A DNA stretch of 22,449 nt from assembly GCA_035294325.1 (NCBI GenBank), contig DATGLE010000200.1:1-22449 (forward strand), written 5' to 3'. The notes below the pieces were generated by a model. That model saw only the letters and a program-made list of their open reading frames with translations. It searched no databases and was not told the origin of the DNA. Source of the stretch: DATGLE01 sp035294325 (lineage in GTDB: Bacteria; Chloroflexota; Ktedonobacteria; Ktedonobacterales; Ktedonobacteraceae). A program made the translations under genes and the position numbers. This document shows, piece after piece, positions 13,726-20,872 of this stretch (positions are counted from its first letter, which is position 1; every line of letters starts with the position of its first letter).

Positions 13726-15168
13726 TCACCAGACATGCGCGCGGCGTGAGGGTGCGATATCTTCCAGGATCTCCCGGGCGGCGCGCGCGCCTTCGCGGGC
13801 AGCGCCCTCCATGTAGCCCTGCGCTTCAACCGAACAGTGCTCGCCGGCGAAGTGAATCGGCCCCTGGCGCACGCGCTCGTAGCCGGCAAAGCGCGTATAC
13901 TGCCCGACGCCCCAGCACGAGTAGCTGCCCCGCAGATTGGGATCGCCGGTGGGATAGCTGAGAGCAGCGGTCCCGGTATAATGCGCACGAATGCCGGGGA
14001 AGACATGCTCGATCTGCTCCAGGCTGCGCTGCGCATACTGCTCGATCAGTTCGGAGTCATGGGTGGTTGTATAGGGCGCGGGTGGGCTGAAATCGGCGCC
14101 GAATGAGCCGCCCATGTAGTCAACGAGGAGGCCATACGGCCCCATCTGCCCGAGCGAGCCATCCCAGAGAACCTGGATAGCGAGATCGGTGATTACAAAG
14201 CCGCTATGGGGGCCGGGCCAGGGACCGTCCTGATTCCAGTAGCGTGTGTCGAACTGCAAGAAGAGCTTGGAGATCGTGCCATAGCCGAGCTGCGTGATCG
14301 CCGCTTGCTTCAAGGCATCAAATCCGGCCTGGCTATAGTCAACGTGGCGCAGGGTACTGAACGGGAGAGCCAGTATCGCATGCTCGCAGGTCACATCCAG
14401 CGGGCCACGCGGGGTGGTGAAGGAGAGCGTAATCGTATTATCCTGGCCGCGCCGGATCGCCACCAGTTGATGCTGCAAGTGGATCTGCTCTTGTGGCAGG
14501 CTGCGGGCGATGGCAAGTGGGAGAAGCTGGTTGCCACCCTTGATCCTGACGGTGCCCTGAAACGGTCCTGACCGGCCTGAACTGCTCTCAGAGACCCGCG
14601 GGCCATACATATAGACGAGGTTGAGCGCGCTCTGTTCCTCCGCTCTCATACCATAGAAGCCCGTACAGCCAGTGTCGAGCAGACGGCCGGCAGGGGACTG
14701 ATGCCCGCCGGGCACGTAGCGCTCGATCCATTCATAGACGCTCAGTTGATCCAGGTGGTATGCCGTCTCAGTGTGGGCATCATACGTCGTTGGGAACGGT
14801 GCCTCCGCCACTTGCTGCCGGAGGATGGGGGTTATGGCCTGGAACGCCTCGCCGATCTCCTCCGCACCGCAATAGTGATTAAAGAGATAGGTGATGTTTT
14901 GCCTCTGGCGGACTCCCTTGTGCTCCAGATCGACGGTTTTGAGACCGAAGCGTTTAATCAGCGCATGGATTGTTACGTGATCCCTATCGATGAACTCACC
15001 ACACAACTCGGCCACCATCCCTCCGCCCCAGGTTGCCGCGTCGGAATGCATACGACCTCCAATATGACTGGCAGCCTCGTAGATGCTGCATGAGAGGCCG
15101 GCATCGTGCAACGTCAGGGCAGCGTTAAGTCCCGCGATACCGGCGCCAACAATAGCGATCCGGGGCAT
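13726..15168 (-). CDS. Flavin-containing amine oxidase
   Basis: A 480-residue FAD-dependent amine oxidoreductase of the monoamine oxidase/amine oxidase family, which oxidises amines to imines with H2O2 or an acceptor. The N-terminal dinucleotide fold has GAGIAG (8-13), E30 at the end of the second strand and GGRMHS (37-42). The C-terminal FAD segment is HFAGEHCSVEAQGYMEGAA (439-457), with AGEH at 441-444. The C of that segment is not the SGC site for covalent FAD in mitochondrial MAO, so FAD is probably non-covalent. There is no signal peptide, suggesting a cytosolic enzyme. The ATG at 15168 has AGGAGAAGG just upstream. The substrate is unknown; the permease and WYL regulator nearby suggest amine catabolism. 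Confidence 0.9.
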   Translation of the reverse strand: MPRIAIVGAGIAGLNAALTLHDAGLSCSIYEAASHIGGRMHSDAATWGGGMVAELCGEFIDRDHVTIHALIKRFGLKTVDLEHKGVRQRQNITYLFNHYCGAEEIGEAFQAITPILRQQVAEAPFPTTYDAHTETAYHLDQLSVYEWIERYVPGGHQSPAGRLLDTGCTGFYGMRAEEQSALNLVYMYGPRVSESSSGRSGPFQGTVRIKGGNQLLPLAIARSLPQEQIHLQHQLVAIRRGQDNTITLSFTTPRGPLDVTCEHAILALPFSTLRHVDYSQAGFDALKQAAITQLGYGTISKLFLQFDTRYWNQDGPWPGPHSGFVITDLAIQVLWDGSLGQMGPYGLLVDYMGGSFGADFSPPAPYTTTHDSELIEQYAQRSLEQIEHVFPGIRAHYTGTAALSYPTGDPNLRGSYSCWGVGQYTRFAGYERVRQGPIHFAGEHCSVEAQGYMEGAAREGARAAREILEDIAPSRRAHVW

Positions 15169-15223
15169 GTCCTTCTCCTTTTGTACTCGTTGTCAGGCAG
15201 TGCCTTCCCCCCGCCGTGCATCA

Positions 15224-15364
15224 CTACAGAACTGTATCAGAATCGGCGCAGCTCCGCAAGTTAGCTAATGCCATGCGCAATGATTCCTGCTGCTCACCGC
15301 TGCGCGGTTCGCGGGAAGTGAAGTCTACGAGCAGGGTGCGCCGCAGGAGCACAAAAACTTGCAT
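15224..15364 (-). CDS. Possible 46-residue small ORF
   Basis: A frame from ATG at 15364 to TAG at 15226-15224 encodes 46 residues, beginning MQVFVLLRRTLLVDF and continuing with a hydrophilic helical-looking stretch (GEQQESLRMALANLRSC). There is no clear Shine-Dalgarno. It fits between the five-helix membrane protein and the amine oxidase on the same strand. It could equally be chance, and the region may also hold the oxidase promoter (TTGCGG and TACAGT 17 bases apart on the minus strand). Confidence 0.22.
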   Translation of the reverse strand: MQVFVLLRRTLLVDFTSREPRSGEQQESLRMALANLRSCADSDTVL

Positions 15365-15379
15365 ATCGGGTTAGTTAGC

Positions 15380-15928
15380 TCATTTCTGTCTTCCGTTCTC
15401 CGAGGAGAGAGGCTTAAAAGTCATATAGGTAATTGAATCCCAGGCATTGTGGATACCAATGAAGAGAAACAGCACCGTAGCAGCTCCGATGACGAATAGC
15501 GCCGGCATCGCATTGCTTTCGAGTATAATTGCCGAGAGAAGGAGCGCTATATAGGAGATAGAGGGAAAGATCGTATGCCAGATCCAGTCTTCCAGCACAG
15601 GCTGATAATCGGCCTGACGGATCTCCCGCCGGATGACGACGACCATATATACCACCCCGGCCAGACCGGTGATGCCCAGCAGCAGGCCGGCATTCCATAG
15701 CGCGGGCCAGGGCGCGGCGAGTATCGCAGCGACGAGGAGGGCAACACAAAGATGCACGACGGTTGGCGTACCAAACGCCCCGATTGCCTCACCCGACCTG
15801 TGCTGATTCCTTGATGCAATCAAGGTAATGACTACAAACATCAATCCAGTCAGCGCCGCGGCGGCGGAACCGACGATGACATAAAAGTTTGTCCAGGCGC
15901 TCAATACTGGCACCGCAGATTCTTGCAC
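15380..15928 (-). CDS. Unrecognised five-helix membrane protein
   Basis: A 182-residue membrane protein with hydrophobic segments at about 12-37, 55-75, 78-100, 120-137 and 142-161 and short charged loops (RREIRQADYQP near 100-110). Its N-terminus, WTNFYVIVGSAAAALTGLMF, looks like that of a family of hypothetical membrane proteins common in soil bacteria, but I know no name or function for it. The start is GTG at 15928 with AGGGGGAT about ten bases upstream; no ATG alternative lies near the first helix. It stands alone with about 400 bases upstream and the amine oxidase downstream on the same strand. No catalytic or ligand-binding motif is visible. Confidence 0.78.
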   Translation of the reverse strand: MQESAVPVLSAWTNFYVIVGSAAAALTGLMFVVITLIASRNQHRSGEAIGAFGTPTVVHLCVALLVAAILAAPWPALWNAGLLLGITGLAGVVYMVVVIRREIRQADYQPVLEDWIWHTIFPSISYIALLLSAIILESNAMPALFVIGAATVLFLFIGIHNAWDSITYMTFKPLSSENGRQK

Positions 15929-16334
15929 GATAAGGATCCCCCTTCACTGTTATGCTAAATGTTAGTCAGATTGTCTTCTTGCTGCAACATTCTACCTCAT
16001 CGCGCCTATTCCTCAGAATGTATTCGATGCTCAGCCTCCGCGCCATTCCGGCCCGAGCGATCACGCAGCTTCGCTACACCATATATACGTTGAGCATAAC
16101 AGGCGCGAACAGGTAAGGGTGTCGGAAACCAGGCACATGCTCAGAAAGCGCCGGGCGCACGCACATCAAGCATGAGATGGCCGGGAGTGCTTTCCGTGTG
16201 TAGATCTGGAAGGGGATGCAAATCGGCCGGTATCTCAGCCGATCTGCCATATTTTTGACCCGCCTTATGACACACTGATGAGGGGTCGTATTGTCATAAG
16301 GTTATCATGATGATAGAGGCTTTGAGCTTACACT
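15929..16334. other. Intergenic stretch of about 400 bases
   Basis: No reading frame here looks coding. The region has a 6-bp inverted repeat (ATCGGC 16222-16227, GCCGAT 16238-16243) and a spaced 8-bp inverted repeat (CTTATGAC 16264-16271, GTCATAAG 16293-16300), both downstream of the HD-domain gene in its transcription direction. A weak TTGCAG and TAACAT pair 17 bases apart on the minus strand near 15970-15990 may drive the membrane protein. Confidence 0.4.
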
Positions 16335-16928
16335 TCAGTAGCGTGCCAGGGCCGTAACCACTTCGGCATATTCTTCAATGAGAATGCGGAGACTGATAAG
16401 GATAGGAGCATTCGTCTCAGTCTCCAATTGCCCCAGACGACGACGCAGGGCATCGACAAGAGTGTGGAAATACCACAACTTTTCCTCCCGACCAGGATGG
16501 CCCCATCCCTGCGCCCCTTCCACTTTGAGGCGCCGTAACAAAGCGCGGCTATTCTGCAACTTGTCGGCAACAATCACCAGCATCACCGGTAACGATGCCC
16601 TTTCTATTAAACCGAGGTAGGTGAGCTTGCGTTCACGCCATGGCGGTCTGGGAAAGGTCTCACTTTCCGTACAGGCTTCGACCATTTCAAGAACCGCCTG
16701 CCCTAGATGCTGGCGAATTTGTTCGCGCGCTTCTGGCCCCTGATCTTCAATCGCATCATGCACCAGTGCTGCCGCGACTGTGGTTTCATCTCCACCATTG
16801 GCCTCGACGATTCCCGCGACCTCCATCAGATGTCCCATATAGGGGATATCGGGAACAATCGATTTTTTCTTGCGCTGGTGACTATGAAGTTGTGATGCAA
16901 GGGTAACTGCTTCCACGATAAGATCCAT
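16335..16928 (-). CDS. HD-domain phosphohydrolase, SpoT/MESH1-like
   Basis: A 197-residue protein resembling the hydrolase domain of RelA/SpoT enzymes and the stand-alone MESH1-type (p)ppGpp hydrolases. The metal-binding set is present: H33 in YMGHLMEVA, H57-D58 in ALVHDAIED, E61-D62 and D122-N126 in VADKLQN. The last matches the SpoT LADRLHN motif, where D coordinates Mn2+. There is no synthetase, TGS or ACT domain. The ATG at 16928 has GGAGGGA directly upstream and is better than the start seven codons earlier. It has about 170 AT-rich bases in front of it. Its likely role is removing (p)ppGpp or hydrolysing a related nucleotide or NADPH-like phosphate; the substrate is inferred only from the fold. 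Confidence 0.82.
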   Translation of the reverse strand: MDLIVEAVTLASQLHSHQRKKKSIVPDIPYMGHLMEVAGIVEANGGDETTVAAALVHDAIEDQGPEAREQIRQHLGQAVLEMVEACTESETFPRPPWRERKLTYLGLIERASLPVMLVIVADKLQNSRALLRRLKVEGAQGWGHPGREEKLWYFHTLVDALRRRLGQLETETNAPILISLRILIEEYAEVVTALARY

Positions 16929-17114
16929 TATTCTCCCTCCATACAGCAATTCTTTGCGAAGAGCTGCGTGTGAAACTAAATCATCTCATATAAATTGTAT
17001 AGCATTTATAAAAGGTGAAAGACGTAAACTCTTTCTTTGTGATGAATTTGTCTCACGACTTAGCTTACCATAGGGAGGTGAGATAAAGATGAACGGAAAA
17101 TGAGGTTGAGATGA

Positions 17115-17504
17115 AAAATAGGGATGCTGCCGGGTATTGCCGTCATCGGGGCAGCATTCACAACGAACCCGAATATCGCGATTATCTTCATCTCTATCGC
17201 GCCTGGCGGCCTGGCGTTCTCCGCTCCCATGGGCTGGAGCATTCCATCCCTGATTGCTCCGAAGGGAACGGTAGGCAGCGTTGGCAGCATCATGAACTTC
17301 TTTAACAATGTTGCCGGCATCATCGCGCCTATTGTGGCCGGCTTCATCTTCCAGGTTACGGGGTCATTCGCGATCAATTTCATTATCGCCGCCATTATTC
17401 TCGTGCTGGGCATCCTGAGCTATCTGTTTCTGCTTGGACGCATTGAGCAGATCCAATCGCCATTCTCTGTCCCCACGGACGAAGCTCCTGCCGAGGCGTC
17501 GTAA
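17115..17504 (+). pseudogene. C-terminal fragment of an MFS permease
   Basis: The open frame to the TAA at 17502-17504 encodes four hydrophobic helices (APGGLAFSAPMGWSIPSLIA, then MNFFNNVAGIIAPIVAGFIF, then a long IIAAIILVLGILSYLFLLG helix) that match the last third of anion:cation symporter-type MFS permeases such as the glucarate/galactonate transporters. A stop at 17112-17114 closes the frame, and nothing upstream to 16929 encodes the missing two thirds. An ATG at 17124 could give 126 residues but has no ribosome site. A good Shine-Dalgarno (GGGAGGTGAG) at about 17074-17083 precedes an ATG that opens a frame of only four codons. This looks like a gene whose 5' and middle parts were deleted. 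Confidence 0.75.
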
Positions 17505-17561
17505 AAGAAATGAGCATTCCGAAATACAGTTCACCAGTCATGGCACGGTGTAACCGGTGAG

Positions 17562-17573
17562 ACGATATATCGT
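17562..17573. promoter_or_regulatory. 12-base AT-rich palindrome ACGATATATCGT
   Basis: A perfect palindrome lying 67 bases upstream of the Trp-rich micro-protein start. It could be an operator for that gene or chance; no clear -35/-10 pair is visible around it. Confidence 0.3.
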
Positions 17574-17639
17574 ATTAACGAGTAGCGTGGATGGCACGCA
17601 CGTCTTCTCGCTGTAGATGAAGAAAGGAGGTCTCTCACG

Positions 17640-17816
17640 ATGTGGGGTAGACGCTTTGCACGTGCATGGTTCGGAGGAGGTTGGGGCTGGGGACCGGCCT
17701 GGGGCTTTGGTCCGCGCTGGTGGGGTGGTCCGCGTTTCTGGCGCAGACGCAGGTGGTATGGCCCGCCGCGTGGCCCCTGGGGCATGGGACGCAGGCGCTG
17801 CGGAGGGTGGTGGTAA
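17640..17816 (+). CDS. 58-residue Trp/Gly/Arg-rich micro-protein
   Basis: A small gene with an excellent ribosome site: AGAAAGGAGG ends nine bases before the ATG at 17640. The 58 residues include about 12 Trp, 16 Gly and 13 Arg (some 70% of the chain), with one Cys and no Lys, Asp or Glu. It begins MWGRRFARAW, has alternating aromatic/Gly tracts (GGGWGWGPAWGFGPRWW) and an Arg-rich run (FWRRRRWYGPPRG), and ends in GGWW. The net charge is strongly positive. No signal peptide or helix-forming segment is evident. Such a composition could suit a membrane-, nucleic acid- or envelope-binding peptide, but no function can be assigned. It follows the MFS remnant by 135 bases and starts a run of small plus-strand ORFs. 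Confidence 0.7.
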   Translation: MWGRRFARAWFGGGWGWGPAWGFGPRWWGGPRFWRRRRWYGPPRGPWGMGRRRCGGWW

Positions 17817-17888
17817 GTAACACCGTTACGAGCGCTCGGACGCTCCCTGCTCCGCCTTGCATGCGCTCCTCGCCCCGGTGATCATAGT

Positions 17889-17909
17889 GATAGCTTGCTA
17901 TAAGCTATC
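17889..17909. repeat. 8-bp AT-rich hairpin
   Basis: GATAGCTT (17889-17896) and AAGCTATC (17902-17909) flank a 5-base loop about 75 bases after the Trp-rich gene. It could be its terminator, although no T run follows. Confidence 0.45.
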
Positions 17910-17917
17910 GAAGGGGC

Positions 17918-17964
17918 AACGAGTAAACGGATGCCTGGGCAATCCAGGCACCCGTTTACTCGTT
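17918..17964. repeat. 21-bp inverted repeat with one mismatch over a start codon
   Basis: Arms 17918-17938 and 17944-17964 are complementary except at one position (A at 17931 opposite C), with loop GCAAT. The ATG at 17931-17933 lies inside the left arm, so a folded RNA would hide the start codon of the small ORF that begins there. Confidence 0.8.
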
Positions 17965-18089
17965 CGGAACTGCGCCGGGCGCTCGCGGTGGCAACTACGT
18001 GCCTGATCGCCGAACTGGAGGCGTGGGATACCGCCCTCTGCGCCCGCCTCAAGCCAGTGCTGCAAGAGTTCGGTATGCAAGCAGGCTGA
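17931..18089 (+). CDS. Possible 52-residue helical small protein
   Basis: A frame from ATG 17931 to TGA 18087-18089 gives 52 residues starting MPGQSRHPFTRSELRRALAV. From about residue 12 on it is a likely amphipathic helix pair (ALAVATTCLIAELEAWD, then ARLKPVLQEFG) with two Cys. I do not recognise it. A purine-rich AAGGGG lies about 14 bases upstream, too far for a strong Shine-Dalgarno, and the start codon is inside an inverted repeat. The regular helical pattern and the position among other small plus-strand ORFs favour a real gene over chance, though only moderately. Confidence 0.45.
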   Translation: MPGQSRHPFTRSELRRALAVATTCLIAELEAWDTALCARLKPVLQEFGMQAG

Positions 18090-18160
18090 GGCTTCGCAAC
18101 AGGCTTCCTTGAACATGTTGAAAGGAGAGTGCTAGAGAGCCAGCGCCGGGCTATCACACT

Positions 18161-18313
18161 ATGAGGCTTGCCTCTTATGTTCCTGAATCCAGATGTGCAG
18201 GTCGGCTGGAAGAAGAGCAGGTCAGCGGCAGCATGTTCTTCGCTCATTTCCATCAGGAGCACGAGCCAGATATGCGCGCCTGGTTGGAGAAGGTGAAATC
18301 GGCACAATCCTGA
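18161..18313 (+). CDS. Possible 50-residue small ORF
   Basis: A frame from ATG 18161 to TGA 18311-18313 encodes 50 residues. The second half (GSMFFAHFHQEHEPDMRAWL and on to EKVKSAQS) is His/Glu-rich and could form a helix. There is no ribosome site before the ATG. Its stop falls within the inverted repeat at 18309-18327. It could be a decayed gene end, a small protein or chance; the amino-acid composition is reasonable for a protein, but support is thin. Confidence 0.28.
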   Translation: MRLASYVPESRCAGRLEEEQVSGSMFFAHFHQEHEPDMRAWLEKVKSAQS

Positions 18314-18327
18314 CAGAAGGTGTCAGG
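18309..18327. promoter_or_regulatory. 7-bp inverted repeat CCTGACA-5-TGTCAGG
   Basis: Arms 18309-18315 and 18321-18327 flank GAAGG. It is the first of two closely spaced dyads upstream of the small gene at 18431, placed as an operator or a short terminator of the ORF ending at 18313. Confidence 0.4.
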
Positions 18328-18341
18328 AAGCATCAGGTACA

Positions 18342-18356
18342 CTATCACTGTGATAG
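18342..18356. promoter_or_regulatory. TetR-type operator-like dyad CTATCACTGTGATAG
   Basis: A perfect dyad with 7-base arms around a central T. It resembles the tet operator (CTATCAnTGATAG with flanking AGAGA, also seen here) but has two extra central bases. It lies 75 bases upstream of the small gene at 18431. No regulator gene is near it. Confidence 0.45.
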
Positions 18357-18430
18357 AGAACAGGTAAGAACCTCGATCAGAGTCCTGCCGGGTTGGCGGG
18401 CCAGGCAGATTTATCAGGAGGATACCTACT

Positions 18431-18628
18431 ATGATGCAACAGGAACTGGTGGTAATTCGCCTGCGCGAACTTGAGCGCAGCGCGGAACAATATCGTCTTG
18501 CAGTCGCGTGCGCCGGCGAACGCGTCAGTATTACACGTCATGCCCTCTGGACGCTGGGTGTATTGTTCGTTAAGGTTGGCATGAGATTGAAGCAGCTTGA
18601 ACCGCAGAGTGCACCTCAGGCAGCTTAA
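18431..18628 (+). CDS. 65-residue small protein with hydrophobic helix
   Basis: A likely real small gene: CAGGAGGA lies about eight bases before the ATG at 18431 (a second ATG follows at once). The 65 residues have a charged amphipathic helix (LRELERSAEQYRLAV, about 11-25), a linker, and a hydrophobic helix TLGVLFVKVGMRL (41-53) before a Pro/Ala/Gln tail. This layout resembles small proteins common in actinobacteria and Chloroflexota, of unknown function, with an N-terminal LRELERxAExxRL helix and a membrane-associated LGxxLxxxGxRL end. A 26-base palindrome follows its stop by four bases. Two dyads upstream (18309-18356) could be its operators. Confidence 0.72.
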   Translation: MMQQELVVIRLRELERSAEQYRLAVACAGERVSITRHALWTLGVLFVKVGMRLKQLEPQSAPQAA

Positions 18629-18632
18629 ATCG

Positions 18633-18658
18633 ACGGGCGTCCCGATCGGGACGCCCGT
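18633..18658. terminator. 26-base perfect palindrome after the small gene
   Basis: ACGGGCGTCCCGA and its exact complement abut with no spacer at 18633-18658, four bases after the stop at 18628. It can form an 11-bp stem with a tight loop and is placed as a terminator, although the following bases (ATCAATCATACC) lack a T run. Confidence 0.6.
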
Positions 18659-18833
18659 ATCAATCATACCATCCTTTGCTGTCCCCGGAAGCTCTGACCT
18701 GGCGAACCTGTTTGTTAAATCTCATTATTGATTATTAAAAATTCGCCTCTCTTAATATTTATAATTAAACGATTTTCTGACACTCGATTCATTATAAAAA
18801 TTTATATAAAAATTTATCCACCCACCCAAATAG
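18659..18833. other. AT-rich region upstream of the ABC exporter, with tandem 12-mer
   Basis: This stretch is far more AT-rich than the rest of the window. TATAAAAATTTA occurs twice back to back at 18793-18804 and 18805-18816, just upstream of the -35 box. The tract could act as an UP element, a bent DNA segment or a binding site for a nucleoid protein. No coding frame is visible. Confidence 0.6.
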
Positions 18834-18862
18834 TTGTCAAAACCCCGTATTTATGATATACT
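18834..18862 (+). promoter_or_regulatory. Sigma70-like promoter of the ABC exporter operon
   Basis: -35 TTGTCA (18834-18839) and -10 TATACT (18857-18862) are separated by exactly 17 bases. Transcription would start near 18869, giving a leader of about 45 bases before the TTG start at 18913. Confidence 0.75.
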
Positions 18863-18912
18863 CTTCTTCAGTTTGTCCGTCGTCGCTTTGCTGAGTCTTC
18901 GGAGGTCTCCGC

Positions 18913-20730
<1,818 letters not shown>

Positions 20731-20750
20731 ATTTTTCGAGGAGGGGTGCA

Positions 20751-20852
20751 ATGGAAGATGGGGACATACGGCATAGAGAGACGCCCGCAAGGGGCGCCCG
20801 CATTCGAGACGCCCGCAAGGGGCGCCTCTACATGTCGTATGCCTCCATCTAA
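20751..20852 (+). CDS. 33-codon ORF through a repeat, behind a strong ribosome site
   Basis: AGGAGG at 20739-20744 is six bases before the ATG at 20751, and the frame runs to TAA at 20850-20852. The 33 residues (MEDGDIRHRETPARGARIRD and on) come almost entirely from a repeat element, so it is probably not a selected protein. It may be a leader ORF that couples translation of the two ABC genes, or the ribosome site and start codon may be the original start of the second ABC gene, cut off by insertion of the element. Confidence 0.3.
   Translation: MEDGDIRHRETPARGARIRDARKGRLYMSYASI
20756..20850. repeat. 95-base element: imperfect terminal inverted repeats with internal direct repeats
   Basis: The ends 20756-20780 and 20826-20850 are imperfectly inverted (AGATGG..CATACG..CAT..AGAG against its complement). 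Inside, an exact 21-base sequence occurs twice in direct orientation at 20778-20798 and 20806-20826, separated by seven bases; each copy contains CGCCC-GCAAG-GGGCG, a small hairpin. It lies in the gap between the two ABC genes and looks like a short non-autonomous repeat. Confidence 0.75.
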
Positions 20853-20872
20853 GAAAAAGAAAGGATTACCAG

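Noticed and set aside
17617..17881. Other plus-strand frames over the Trp-rich micro-gene
   Set aside because: The frame starting at 17640 alone has the near-perfect ribosome site at the right distance; the frames at 17617 and 17666 have none.
17882..18307. Minus-strand open frame of 141 codons in the small-ORF region
   Set aside because: Ser/Arg/Cys-rich with no motif and no ribosome site, opposite small plus-strand ORFs with a better pattern; kept out though not fully excluded.
20778..20826. Two exact 21-base repeats that might be a CRISPR
   Set aside because: Only two copies with a 7-base spacer and internal hairpins; no array, leader or cas gene.
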